NCBI GenBank assembly: GCA_964434165.1
Contig: CAYSUS010000012.1
Span: 1-64,000, forward strand
Direction of reading: 5' to 3'
Source of the DNA: CAYSUS01 sp964434165
GTDB lineage: Bacteria; Planctomycetota; Planctomycetia; Pirellulales; Thermoguttaceae
Length of the DNA: 64,000 nucleotides
The stretch's first letter is position 1. Each line of letters begins with the position of its first letter. Under the pieces are notes generated by a model. It was not told where the DNA came from. It worked only from the letters and a program-made list of their open reading frames with translations, and did not search any database. Shown here one piece after another: positions 23,486 to 37,208 of the stretch. Made by a program: the position numbers and the translations under genes.

Positions 23486-24376
23486 ATGCGATTTCTGATC
23501 GTGGACGACGAGCCCGCGGACCGGCAACTGCTGGTGGACATGCTTTCTCCCCTGGCGGAATGCGACGCCGTGGACGGCGGCGACGACGCGCTGGACGCCG
23601 TGCGCATGGCGCTGGAGGAGTCCTCGCCCTACGACGTCGTGTTCCTCGATATCATGATGCCCCAGGTCGACGGCCACGCGGTCCTCGACGCCATCCGCCG
23701 GCTGGAGGTGGAACGGGGCGTCGGCGGCTCCGACGGGGTCAAGGTCGTCATGACGACCGCCCTGAAGGACTCGCAACACTGCATCCGCTCCTTCCGCGAG
23801 GGTTGCGAATCCTACGTCACCAAGCCGGTGGACGAGGTGACCCTGCTGCGGGAAGTGGAGTCCCTGGTCGGACCCCTCCGTCCCTGCCGGACGCCCGGCG
23901 CCGACGCCCCCGCCGATCCATCCGATCGGGGGCTCGAGGCGTCCGGGGCAGAGGGCGCCGCCTCGTCGGGCTCGCGCTTCCTGATCGTGGACGACGAGGA
24001 GATCTGCCGGGCGTTGCTTCTGGAGATGCTCGAGCCCCTCGGGGCCTGCGACCTGGCCTGCGACGGGGAGGAGGCCGCAAAGCGCTTCCGCGACGCGCTG
24101 CAGGCCGGCCGACCGTACGACCTGGTCTGCCTGGACATCATGATGCCGGGCTTGAACGGGCACGAGGTTCTGGAGCGGTTCCGCGCTGTGGAGAACGATT
24201 GCGGCCGCTTCGGATCCGACCGCACCCCCGTGATCATGACCACGGCCCTGGCCGACTCGAAACACTGCATCCAGGCGTTCCGCACCGGCTGCGAGGCCTA
24301 CGTGGTCAAGCCGTTCGGCGAGTCCGATCTGTACAAAGCCATGCGCGGCCTGGGTCTGGAAACGGTGCCGATCTGA
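23486..24376 (+). CDS. Tandem receiver protein (REC-REC)
   Basis: 296 residues made of two receiver domains with no output domain. Phosphoacceptors are Asp55 (VVFLDIMMPQVDG) and Asp217 (LVCLDIMMPGLNG). Each has the acidic pair (LIVDDE), the Thr/Lys switch residues (MTTAL, VTKPV and VVKPF) and an almost identical segment DSKHCI/DSQHCI before a GCEAYV motif, so the halves arose by duplication. Probably relays or buffers phosphate between CheA and the hybrid kinases. RBS AAAGGAA. Confidence 0.88.
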   Translation: MRFLIVDDEPADRQLLVDMLSPLAECDAVDGGDDALDAVRMALEESSPYDVVFLDIMMPQVDGHAVLDAIRRLEVERGVGGSDGVKVVMTTALKDSQHCIRSFREGCESYVTKPVDEVTLLREVESLVGPLRPCRTPGADAPADPSDRGLEASGAEGAASSGSRFLIVDDEEICRALLLEMLEPLGACDLACDGEEAAKRFRDALQAGRPYDLVCLDIMMPGLNGHEVLERFRAVENDCGRFGSDRTPVIMTTALADSKHCIQAFRTGCEAYVVKPFGESDLYKAMRGLGLETVPI

Positions 24377-24496
24377 ATGGCCGTGCATGATCCTGGGAGG
24401 GAAGGAGGAGCCTGACCCCTTCTCGCGGAATCACGCAAGGCGATTTGGAGTCGCCTGCAACGGCCGCCGGTCGCCGAGGCCGGAAGGAGAGCCGCC

Positions 24497-29107
<4,611 letters not shown>

Positions 29108-29651
29108 GCCGCCAAGGGCCGGCGCATGCCATCTCGTCGGACCATCGCCCTGCAGCCGGGATCCACCCCGCATCGATGGAACCCAGTTCGCCGCCGCAAC
29201 CGCGACGAAGCGGTCCGCCGACGGCCCGGAAACGGGGACGGGTCCAGTTATTGACAAGTTGGGTCATATCTGCATGCTGGGGACATGCCTGGAACAGCAC
29301 GAGCGGCGCCGGGCGGGATGGTCTGCCACGTCATCCATCGTGGCGTGGGGGGCAGACGTTGCGTCAAACTGGACCTGTCCCCGTTTCCTCCGCCTCCTCC
29401 CTGCCGGCGTGGCATGTCACGGCACGGGGACCTCGTTCGTGGTTCTGTGCTGCGGCGGCGAATGAAGCCTGTCGTTGTGTCGTGTGTCCTTCCGCACCCA
29501 GGCGGACGGCATACGGAGAATGCCTGCTAGTGGCATGAATGATGCCTGTCCTTTCGTTTGTTTGTGCAGACTCTCCGACGCAGCGCGGCGCTGCGCGGGT
29601 GCCTGGAGACGGGTGAAGAGACGGAGTGGGCACGCCGTCCCCCGAGGGCGG
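29108..29651. other. 544-bp intergenic region containing a RAYT-derived mini-element
   Basis: Apart from the element at 29228-29388 I see no gene. Sequence after 29400 is AT-richer than its surroundings and may be further transposon debris. Confidence 0.4.
29228..29388 (+). mobile_element. MITE-like internal deletion of a REP-associated (IS200-like, RAYT) transposase element
   Basis: 161 bp bounded by inverted repeats: 29228-29255 begins GGAAACGGGGAC and 29363-29388 is its reverse complement with one mismatch and a 2-base indel. Inside, an ATG at 29285 starts MPGTARAAPGGMVCHVIHRG, which matches the N-terminus of RAYT/IS200-like transposases (MPR.aR.aPGG.vYHV.nRGv). The frame then runs straight into the right repeat, so almost all of the transposase is deleted. 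Such elements can be moved in trans by a full-length relative. Confidence 0.7.
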
Positions 29652-31478
29652 TCACGGCTCCACGACCAGGATCGAATACAGCTCCAGTCGCGGCACGGTG
29701 ACGGTCGCGCGACCGCCGGCCCAAGCGGTTTCGAGCGGCTTGTTTTCCGGCTGGAGGGTGATCGACGCCGGCGCCTTGGGCAGCCGGATGGCCACCGTGA
29801 GCGGACCGAGCGGCTTGATGTGCTTGATGCCGCCGTCCGGTGCGTTGGCGTGCGGTCCTGACGTGTTCACGAGGTGAATCGACAGCTTCCCCTCGAGCAC
29901 CCGCGGGCTGACGTCCACGTCCTTGGCGCCGGTGACCCGCGCGATGGGCTCGGGCAGCACCTGCCCCAGGGCATCCGGGAAGCGGTCGTCAACGGCGTCG
30001 ATCGAAACGATGTTGTTGGGCGCTTTGGCCAACTCGGCCTCGAAGAGCTTGGCGGGGCCCGGACCGATGAGCAGCAGTCGGCCGCCGTCGGAAGCGTACG
30101 CGGCCAGCTCGTCGCGGAACGCGGGCTCGAGGTAGTCCCAGCCCGGCACCACGATGACGGGCCACCTGGCCATGCTGCCCTTGAGGTGATGCTCGCTGAG
30201 GATCTGCACGCCGTACTGGTTCTGGAGCATGGCGGCGAGGGCCTGGCGCAGGACCGCCACGCCGGGGCTTCCCGCCCAATGGAACAGGCGCGGCGAGGCG
30301 CGGTAGTGGCCGGCCGTGGAGTACAGCAGCGCGATCTGCGGCACGGCCGTGGACCGATGGCAGAAGGCCTGGCGCGCGCGGCAGAACCGGGCGACCTGGG
30401 CCATCACGTCCATCTCGGCCGGGTCGCGCACGGCCCCGTCGCGATCCTGCTTGAAATACGCCTGATACCCGCCGCCCAGCGCAAGCACCACGGAGGCTTC
30501 CTGCATGAGCTGCACGGCCGGCTTCTGCTTGCGGGTCTTGCGGCTGAACGACCACGACATCAAATCCCAGGGCACGCCCTGATCTTCGAGGCAGCGTGCG
30601 GCGAACCGCGCGGAGTTCACGCTGTTGTCGGGCGAGAAGTCGCCGGAGAGCCCGGCCACCCCGGCCGACACGGGCTCGGGCATATGGTCGCTGAACGCCC
30701 AGTTGCTGATCACCTGGAAATCGGGATGCGACTCCTTGAGCGAATCCACGTAGTGGCGCACGTAGCGGCGGAAGCCGTCGCGATGGAAGTCCATCCACGC
30801 GTGCCAGTGGGGATCGCCCGGCTTGCGCGGCGCGGCCTCGGCGCCGGTCTTCTCGCGGAACTTGCGCACGGCCGTCGCGCCGTAGTCGGGCACGGTGCCC
30901 CAGCAATCGCCATCGACCCACACGCCGTCCACCCCGTACTCCCCGGCCAGCTCGCGAAGCTGCGGGATCATCAGCTCATCGACATACGGTCCGAACACCG
31001 AGGTGGCGCGCTTGTGGGGTTTGCCGTTGGCCCCCAGCGCGGCCCACTCGGGATGCAGCTCCACGGCGCGATCGTCCCACACGCCCGAGTAGTGCATGAA
31101 CAGGGCGATGCCGCGCCGGCGCGTCACGTCGCGCCAGACCCGCAGGGGATCGCCCGCGAAGCCGGGCGCGGGGTTGCCGACCTTCGTGGGATAGCTCGAA
31201 TAGCCGCGATGCCCCTTGCAGTCGATCTGGATGTAGTCGGGCTTGACCTTGTCGATCACCTGCTCGACCATCTCGCGCGTGGTTCGCTGCCCCACGCGAT
31301 CGCAGTCGGGGCCGGCGTGGAAGTCGAAGTGGATGCCGAGGAACGCGTCGGCGCGACGCATGCGCGGCGGGGCGTCGGCCGCAACGGCCGGGCGCGCACA
31401 GCGCCCGTCCAGCACGAGACCCAGCGCGGCGGTCGAGAGCAAGGCCGCGGCGAGCGGCGGGGGCAGGCGGGGTTTCAT
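29652..31478 (-). CDS. Secreted glycoside hydrolase-like protein (alpha-fucosidase/TIM-barrel type)
   Basis: 608 residues. N-terminal signal peptide (PPLAAALLSTAALGLVL ... AVAAD). The catalytic-type TIM barrel shows FLGIHFDFHAGPDCD, a YIQIDCKGH strand end, a GVWVDGDCWG motif and EKTGAEAAP, similar to GH29-like or DUF4838/alpha-L-fucosidase-type proteins. A beta-sandwich-like C-terminus (SITLQPENKPLE ... VPRLELYSILVVEP) follows a Rossmann-like PVIVVPGWDYLE segment resembling glutamine-amidotransferase-like domains of family GH42-type enzymes. ATG 31478 with GGAG at good distance. Exact substrate unknown. Divergent from the PEP-CTERM gene. Confidence 0.6.
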   Translation of the reverse strand: MKPRLPPPLAAALLSTAALGLVLDGRCARPAVAADAPPRMRRADAFLGIHFDFHAGPDCDRVGQRTTREMVEQVIDKVKPDYIQIDCKGHRGYSSYPTKVGNPAPGFAGDPLRVWRDVTRRRGIALFMHYSGVWDDRAVELHPEWAALGANGKPHKRATSVFGPYVDELMIPQLRELAGEYGVDGVWVDGDCWGTVPDYGATAVRKFREKTGAEAAPRKPGDPHWHAWMDFHRDGFRRYVRHYVDSLKESHPDFQVISNWAFSDHMPEPVSAGVAGLSGDFSPDNSVNSARFAARCLEDQGVPWDLMSWSFSRKTRKQKPAVQLMQEASVVLALGGGYQAYFKQDRDGAVRDPAEMDVMAQVARFCRARQAFCHRSTAVPQIALLYSTAGHYRASPRLFHWAGSPGVAVLRQALAAMLQNQYGVQILSEHHLKGSMARWPVIVVPGWDYLEPAFRDELAAYASDGGRLLLIGPGPAKLFEAELAKAPNNIVSIDAVDDRFPDALGQVLPEPIARVTGAKDVDVSPRVLEGKLSIHLVNTSGPHANAPDGGIKHIKPLGPLTVAIRLPKAPASITLQPENKPLETAWAGGRATVTVPRLELYSILVVEP

Positions 31479-31607
31479 TGGGAAGGGCTCCTGGCGGGAA
31501 GGCGGGCAGTGCCCTACTGTAGCGGCGGATCGGGGCGGTTGTCCAGCGGCGCGCGTGCCCGCGCGGCATTCCCCGGGATGCGCCGACCACCCCCCCCCTT
31601 CAGGCAC

Positions 31608-31636
31608 TTGACTTCTCGTCGCCTTCTGCATAGGGT
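31608..31636 (+). promoter_or_regulatory. Possible promoter of the PEP-CTERM gene
   Basis: TTGACT (31608-31613), 17-bp spacer, TAGGGT (31631-31636). The -35 is good and the -10 weak. Confidence 0.35.
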
Positions 31637-31718
31637 CGGCTCTGCGGGGAATCCCCCCCATCGCACGCTCCGTGACACGATGGTGCCATCCACCGGGAAA
31701 CTGGAAGGGAGAGAGGAA

Positions 31719-32717
31719 ATGAATCGCCTCATGGGCTTGGCAACAGCCGGGGCCGTGCTCACGCTCGCCGTGGCCGCGCACGGAGCCGTGATCACCGGGA
31801 CGTACTCCGTTTCCAACAAGCATTCCAATAACGGCAGCCTTTCCTACCTGAGCGCCGACGGCGTGCTGGTCGATGGACCGATCACCACGGGTGCCGGAGA
31901 GCCATACTTCTGGACGTTCACCACGGTATCCACGGTCGCCTCGATCGACGTCATCCAGAACGTCGGCTCAGGCGACTACCTCTCCGCGGCCGGGATTGCC
32001 GACCGAAGGAACGTCTTCACGGCGGCGCCCGGCGCGTCGTCGTATCAGGACTGGGAGTGGGGGACCGGCGGCACCCACAATCCCCTTTACGTCGTTGACC
32101 GCGGGGTGACCACCGATCAGACGGCGGAGGTCTACCGACCCACGGACGGCAAGAGCGTGACCACTTTTCACTACGGCGGCAACCCGTGGACGACCTGGAC
32201 GAAGACGCCCACGGGCGACCCGGACGGCTCTTTCTACATCGACCGCGCGCCGATCGCGGTCAACGAAGGGGGCGGCAGCGACGACTACCTCCGCATGCTC
32301 GACAACGGGAGCGGAGACGTGGTGGCCTCAAGCAGCACCGGCACGTCCGATTTCGCGAAGTGGATCGAGACGGCGCTCCTTGCGGAGATTCCGGACTACA
32401 CGACGATCCAGGACGCCCATGGCTGGTATCTGGCCGACCTCACCGCGGACAGCGACGATCCTGTGCTGCTCGACGGCTCGGGCGGTCTGACCGACCACAT
32501 GAAGTGGATGATTGGCAGTCTCGGCAACGGCTTCTACCTGATCGTCAACCAGGCGACGGGCGACGGCGTCGAGATGTGGCAGACGAACGTGGGCACCTGG
32601 AATCCCAACACGACCGACCAGTTGCAGTGGGAGCTGACGGCGGTTCCGGAGCCGGGATCGCTGGTGCTGCTGGCCCTGGGACTCCTGGGCGTCGCGCTGG
32701 CTGCGCGCCGCCGTTGA
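31719..32717 (+). CDS. PEP-CTERM sorting-domain secreted protein
   Basis: 332 residues. Signal peptide (LMGLATAGAVLTLAVAAHGA), a beta-rich domain with repeated W-containing motifs (FWTFTTV, DWEWGTGG, MKWMIGSLG, LQWELTAV) and a C-terminal VPEPGSLVLLALGLLGVALA-ARRR tail. That tail is the PEP motif, a transmembrane helix and a basic end, the substrate signal for exosortase processing. No exosortase gene lies in the window. RBS GAGAGGAA. The repeated W motifs suggest a lectin-like or jellyroll fold; function unknown. Confidence 0.85.
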   Translation: MNRLMGLATAGAVLTLAVAAHGAVITGTYSVSNKHSNNGSLSYLSADGVLVDGPITTGAGEPYFWTFTTVSTVASIDVIQNVGSGDYLSAAGIADRRNVFTAAPGASSYQDWEWGTGGTHNPLYVVDRGVTTDQTAEVYRPTDGKSVTTFHYGGNPWTTWTKTPTGDPDGSFYIDRAPIAVNEGGGSDDYLRMLDNGSGDVVASSSTGTSDFAKWIETALLAEIPDYTTIQDAHGWYLADLTADSDDPVLLDGSGGLTDHMKWMIGSLGNGFYLIVNQATGDGVEMWQTNVGTWNPNTTDQLQWELTAVPEPGSLVLLALGLLGVALAARRR

Positions 32718-32746
32718 GCCGGCTCGGCGCGACCGACCGGGCGGGC

Positions 32747-34747
32747 CTACCTGCGGTAGCTGAACTTGGGTTCAAAGGGACCGCACTCGACCGGCGGAAG
32801 CTCGTCCACCGGCAGATGCTCCATGCCGAAGCCCTCGCGCAAGTAGTCGTTGATCTTGCGCGTGGTCAGCTCGGGGCGCCACGCGCCGCGTCGCATGGTG
32901 CGGACTTCGGCGAAGAACCTCGCGTAGAGCTCCTGGTCGGTTCCCTGGTAGCCGAGCCGGCGCATGTAGCTCTCGATGCTCCGGTCCGGGTCCGGATAAT
33001 CGACCTTCTTGAACTCCGCGCCCTTTTCGCCCGTGGCTGCAACCCACTCCTGGAAGCTCAGTTCCTTTTCCTCTCCCCTGGGGCCGAGTCGGAAGGGCTT
33101 TCCCTCGGCGGTGGTGAACCAGGTGTTTCCCTCGAACTCCAGTCCCTTGAGGTCCTCCACGACGGCCAGCGTGTTGGGATAGACCTGGCACTGGAACTGG
33201 TTGTCGTAGATGCGGACGTGGTCGAAGCCGCCCTCGCTGTTGGCCAGGAGCTTCAGGGCGGCCTGGTGGTCGTTCATCCGTATGCCGTGGACGATGTTGC
33301 CAAAGATCCTGACGTTGCGCGTCTTGCCCCGGTGGCTGCCCCGGCCCTGCGTGACGGGCTTGCCGGTCTCCCTGTCGCGCTGTCTCTCGGTCGCCTGCAA
33401 TTGAATGCCGTACGCGTTGGCGACCTCGGGATGACGCTGCCGGATGAGCAGGTTGTGGGCGATGTTGCCGCCGTCCCAGTCCGCAAGCGGCAGATACCAG
33501 GCCAGGTGCCGGTCGGTGGGCCGGGAGCGGCCGACGTCGGTGAGGACGTTGTTCACCAGGTTGACGTTCACGTTGCGATAGGGGCCCGGGTAGTTGCCGC
33601 TGATCCCGGGGCCCAACTCCCCATCGACGAACAGATTGTCCTCCAGCAGCAGGTTGCCGATGGACCGGGGATAGTCGGCGCGGAACTTGTTGCCGATCGA
33701 CGCGCTGCGGAGCCACATGTTCCGCACCAGCGCCGTGTTCCAGCACTTGGAGTAGTAGAGGTTGTGGCTGAGCGGAATGGCCCAGCCGATCTGCGGCTCC
33801 TGCCCCCGCTGGTTGTACCACCCGCAGTGGTCCACGATGTTCTCCTCCAACAGCAGGCTCCCGCGCGAGTTCCAGAAGCCCATGGTGTGGCCGCGGAGCG
33901 GATAGTGATCCACGACCACGTTGCGGCGGACCACGAAGTTCTTCATATCCGCGCCGAAGTTCGTCCCGGAGATGGGGCAGAAGCGAAGGTAGCAGTCCTC
34001 CACGAGGATGTTCTCCATGGGCTTGCCGCGCGTGTCGGCGTTTCCCCAGAGGATGCCGGAGGTGTGCTTGCCGCGCTGTTCCTTGATGTAGTCGTGACCG
34101 TTCTCTGCGTGGACCCGGTCGATGTCGAGTTTCCAGTCCGGGTGCTCGGGGTCTTTCCAACTGTTGTAGAACTCGATGCCGACGATGGCCACGTGCTGCG
34201 TGCCGTGATGCGGGCCGCCCAAGCGGAAGCCGGCTCCCTTGCCCGTGATCTGCGGACGCGGCTGGGCGAGCGGACCGTAGGCCCCGATCAGGCGCGGCTC
34301 GTCGGCCGACTTGCCCGGCGGCAGAGACTGTTCGGTGATCGGCCCGCGCCATGTGTCCCCGCGCCGGAGCAGGATCCAGTCCGGCATTCCCGGTCGTTGC
34401 TTCGCAAGAGCCGTGTTGATGGCGCGGAAGGGCTTGATGCTTCCGGCAGGTTTGAACGGATCGGGCCCGATCGCGGCGTTGTCCGGCCGGTACATCTCGG
34501 CGCTTGCGTCGTCGCCGTCGGCCGCAACGTACAGGATGCGGGTATCGGGTGTTGCGCGGAAGGTGGACCATCCTTCGCAATCGACGGGCCGGAAACTCTC
34601 AGGCCAGTCCACGTCGCCGACCTTGACCGGCGCGACCTTGCCTTCGAGCGGGACGGCCATCCCGGGGCCGTGGTCGTCCTCGGCGCGGGCTCCGACGAGG
34701 AAGAAGACGCTGACGAGCAGACTTGCGACAACGGTTCGGATCAGCAT
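32747..34747 (-). CDS. Secreted right-handed parallel beta-helix protein
   Basis: 666 residues. The ATG at 34747 is preferred over one 18 bases upstream because AAAGGA precedes it; it opens MLIRTVVASLLVSVFFLVGA, a signal peptide. The body has successive short N-containing rungs (VAIVGIEFYNSW, ENILVEDCYLRF, FVVRRNVVVDHY, SLLLEENIVDHC, NVRIFGNIVHGI, HVRIYDNQFQC), typical of pectate lyase-like parallel beta-helices. The C-terminal 100 residues are a helical extension (DQELYARFFAEVRTMRRG). Probably an extracytoplasmic polysaccharide-binding or -degrading protein; neighbouring secreted glycosidase-like gene supports that. Confidence 0.75.
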   Translation of the reverse strand: MLIRTVVASLLVSVFFLVGARAEDDHGPGMAVPLEGKVAPVKVGDVDWPESFRPVDCEGWSTFRATPDTRILYVAADGDDASAEMYRPDNAAIGPDPFKPAGSIKPFRAINTALAKQRPGMPDWILLRRGDTWRGPITEQSLPPGKSADEPRLIGAYGPLAQPRPQITGKGAGFRLGGPHHGTQHVAIVGIEFYNSWKDPEHPDWKLDIDRVHAENGHDYIKEQRGKHTSGILWGNADTRGKPMENILVEDCYLRFCPISGTNFGADMKNFVVRRNVVVDHYPLRGHTMGFWNSRGSLLLEENIVDHCGWYNQRGQEPQIGWAIPLSHNLYYSKCWNTALVRNMWLRSASIGNKFRADYPRSIGNLLLEDNLFVDGELGPGISGNYPGPYRNVNVNLVNNVLTDVGRSRPTDRHLAWYLPLADWDGGNIAHNLLIRQRHPEVANAYGIQLQATERQRDRETGKPVTQGRGSHRGKTRNVRIFGNIVHGIRMNDHQAALKLLANSEGGFDHVRIYDNQFQCQVYPNTLAVVEDLKGLEFEGNTWFTTAEGKPFRLGPRGEEKELSFQEWVAATGEKGAEFKKVDYPDPDRSIESYMRRLGYQGTDQELYARFFAEVRTMRRGAWRPELTTRKINDYLREGFGMEHLPVDELPPVECGPFEPKFSYRR

Positions 34748-35203
34748 GGAGTTCCTTTCGGTCATGGGGAATCGGTGCGGGTTCGTCGCTGCAACCAAGG
34801 GGTCTGGCGGCGCCGAGTCAGGGCGAGCGCTAAGGGATCGGGCGTCTCTTCTCGACTGGTGCTTCGGCTGCATGGAGGGCGCATTCGATAGAAGTCTCCC
34901 GACCCCGTGGGCGGCCGCCCTGCGCGCAGTACGGCGTGCCACTGTGTCCCCTCGCCGCGCGGCTTGGGCCCAGGCGGACTCGGCAGCACTCGGCAGTTCG
35001 TCCTGCGGGGCTGCCACGCCCATGCTAACCTCGTGGCCGGCCGGTCTCAATCGACCGCGGTCGGTGATAGAATCGAGGGTGTCGGGCGCCTCTCTCTCAA
35101 AGGCTTTCGGCAGCGTGCAGGCTCGATTCGACAGCAGGCTCGATTTGACAGCAGGCTCGATTCGGCAAGGGACTCGCGACCCCGCCGGGCACCCCCACAT
35201 CCC
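34748..35203. other. 456-bp intergenic region with tandem repeats
   Basis: No gene seen. Contains three 17-bp tandem repeats at 35117-35167, directly before the ferredoxin gene. Promoters for both neighbours must lie here. Confidence 0.4.
35117..35167. repeat. Three tandem 17-bp repeats
   Basis: Units at 35117-35133, 35134-35150 and 35151-35167 share GCAGGCTCGATTYGRCA; they differ at two positions. They lie 36 bp upstream of the ferredoxin start, so they may be binding sites or simply replication slippage. Confidence 0.85.
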
Positions 35204-35503
35204 ATGTCTCCCGTGAAGTCCGCATCACGCAAGAGGACGCCGCCGGAGTTGGCCGTGATCGATCGCGACGCGTGCACGGGCTGCGGCGCGTGCGTCGAGG
35301 TCTGCCCCGTCGATTGCATTCGCCGCGTCGATCCGGAGCCCGCGTGCCCCGGGCTTCAGGCGTGGTGCGAGATCGACGCAGACCGCTGCATCGGCTGCAA
35401 GCTGTGCATCCGCCTTCCGCGGCCCAAGGGGAGCCCGCTGCCGGTGCTTATCTGCCCGTGGGACGCGATCCGCATGGTGCCCAGCGCCGGCGATTCGCGA
35501 TAG
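35204..35503 (+). CDS. Ferredoxin-type 2[4Fe-4S] protein
   Basis: 99 residues. First cluster motif CTGCGACVEVCP (CxxCxxCxxxCP); second CIGCKLCIRLP with its fourth ligand displaced to ICPWDAI, which gives a longer gap than in bacterial ferredoxins. Soluble electron carrier or subunit; no redox partner in the neighbourhood. ATG 35204. Confidence 0.82.
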   Translation: MSPVKSASRKRTPPELAVIDRDACTGCGACVEVCPVDCIRRVDPEPACPGLQAWCEIDADRCIGCKLCIRLPRPKGSPLPVLICPWDAIRMVPSAGDSR

Positions 35504-36093
35504 TCGCGGCGGTCGGCCAGCCGGGGGAAGCCAATGCCGCACACCATGGCCGGTTTGCGCAGCAGCCGACCGCTGGGGATAATGGATGCTTGGGCCGCGG
35601 AGCACCGGATCATTCACCCCCCCCAAGCCCTGGGCTCCACGACAGGAAGAGCGATTCCGCGCAAGCCGCTATCGCACGGATACTTGCACAACATGCCCCT
35701 ATTCCGGGGTATGCGGCTGGAAGAGAGTCCATCCCGCTGTCCACAACTCCCGCGAGAGGCCGCCGACCGCTTGCCCTAAGATGCCGTGATCGATAGTCTT
35801 ACGGCATTACTCCTGCCATCCGCCGGGCTGACGGACCTTGCGGCGGCGTCCCTCCTCAGGGTTGCCGCCCGATTGCACCCTTGAAAGTGGGGAGGCATCG
35901 AAGTGCCTTCGCCCTAGTGTTCACTCAACGCTTGGATATGGGATGACGCATGGCATCAAAGCCCGAAGCGTCAGGGTGGGGCAAGCCACCAACCCCGCAT
36001 CCCTCGCCCGCGCTTCGCACCGTCGATTCGTCCGGCCAGCCCAGTTCCCGAACGTGACAGAGTCCTAGCCTTACGCGCGCCCCAGGGATTGCC
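35504..36093. other. 590-bp intergenic region
   Basis: I find no convincing gene. It holds a palindromic element at 35964-36017 just upstream of the reductase gene. The rest shows no structure I can name. Confidence 0.4.
35964..36017. repeat. REP-like palindromic element
   Basis: Starts CGAAGCG (35964-35970) and ends with its complement CGCTTCG (36011-36017); inner parts (TCAGGG ... CCCTCGC) are partly complementary. Short imperfect palindromes with GAAGCG ends are common dispersed intergenic elements in planctomycete genomes, from memory. Confidence 0.45.
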
Positions 36094-37098
36094 GTGTCGC
36101 CCGATTCCTTCCGCTGCTATCTGGTTGAGCGTGACGAGTCGGGCAAGGTCAGCGCGCGCATGGCCGAGCGCCGCGGGGATGAGTTGCCCGAGGGGGAGGT
36201 CACCCTGCGCGTCGCCTACTCCTCGCTGAACTACAAGGACGCCTTGGGGGCGACCGGCCACCCGGGCATCAACCGCAAGTTCCCTCACATCCCGGGGGTC
36301 GATGCGGCCGGTGTCGTGGTGGAAAGCGGCGTGTACGAGCTGGTCGAGGGCGACGAGGTGATCGTCACCGGCTTCGACATGGGGGCCAATCGCTGGGGCG
36401 GCTGGGGTGGGCTGGTGCGCGTGCCCCAGTCGTGGGTCGTGCCCCTGCCTGAGGGGCTCACCTTGCGCGAGAGCATGATGCTGGGCACTGCCGGCCTGAC
36501 CGCGGCGATGTGCGTCGATGCCCTGGTGTCCCACGGCGTCGAGCCCCGCTCCGGCGAGGTCGTGGTCACCGGCGCCAGCGGCGGCGTGGGCGGTTTCGCC
36601 GTGGCCATCCTGGCGAAGCTCGGCTACCGCGTCGCCGCGGTGACAGGCAAGCTTGAGGCCCACGATTACCTCAGGTCGCTGGGGGCCGCGGCGATTCTCG
36701 GCCGCGAGGACCTGGACGACCGCAGCGACAAGCCTCTCCTCTCGCGCCGCTGGGCCGGCGGCGTGGACACGGTCGGGAGTAGCGCCCTGGGCACGATGCT
36801 CCGCGCCACGCAGCACGGCGGGTGCGTGGCCGCCTGCGGCATGGCCGCGGGGACCGATCTGCCGATCACCGTCTATCCGTTCATCCTCCGCGGGGTGACG
36901 CTCTCGGGCGTCGATGCCGCCTGGTGCAAAGACGAGCTCCGCCACCGCTGCTGGCAGCGCCTGGCCGGGCCGTGGAAGCCCGACGGCCTCGAGGCGATGT
37001 GCCGCTTCGTCTCCCTGGAGCACCTGCCGCAGAAGATCGAAGAGATGCTTGCCGGGCGCGTCGTGGGCCGATATGGGGTGGAGGTGAGCGGTGAGTAG
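36094..37098 (+). CDS. YhdH/YhfP-family NADPH-dependent quinone oxidoreductase (acrylyl-CoA reductase type)
   Basis: 334 residues of the medium-chain dehydrogenase/reductase superfamily. The YhdH-type opening SSLNYKDALGATGHPGI, IPGVDAAGVVVES, the nucleotide loop TGASGGVGGFAVAIL and the C-terminal LEHLPQKIEEMLAGRVVGRYGV are present. No catalytic zinc ligands. The closest characterised members (AcuI) reduce acryloyl-CoA. GTG start at 36094 with GGGA upstream. Confidence 0.85.
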   Translation: MSPDSFRCYLVERDESGKVSARMAERRGDELPEGEVTLRVAYSSLNYKDALGATGHPGINRKFPHIPGVDAAGVVVESGVYELVEGDEVIVTGFDMGANRWGGWGGLVRVPQSWVVPLPEGLTLRESMMLGTAGLTAAMCVDALVSHGVEPRSGEVVVTGASGGVGGFAVAILAKLGYRVAAVTGKLEAHDYLRSLGAAAILGREDLDDRSDKPLLSRRWAGGVDTVGSSALGTMLRATQHGGCVAACGMAAGTDLPITVYPFILRGVTLSGVDAAWCKDELRHRCWQRLAGPWKPDGLEAMCRFVSLEHLPQKIEEMLAGRVVGRYGVEVSGE

Positions 37099-37208
37099 AT
37101 GAGCGGTGAGGTGCGGTTCGACTCCCTGCTTCCGTACTTCGTACTCCCATCCTGCGCGCGCAATCAGCCCCCCCCAATCCCTGCCCCCTGCCCTAGCCGG
37201 AAGCCGCC

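Noticed and set aside
31608..31636. Considered as a regulated operator for both divergent secreted-protein genes
   Set aside because: Only a weak -35/-10 match is present; no palindrome or repeat supports an operator.
32186..34891. 901-codon plus-strand frame across the beta-helix gene
   Set aside because: Shadow of the minus-strand secreted protein, which has a signal peptide, RBS and beta-helix rungs.
35117..35167. CRISPR or origin iterons
   Set aside because: Units are only 17 bp and directly adjacent, without spacers; no dnaA or dnaN gene nearby.
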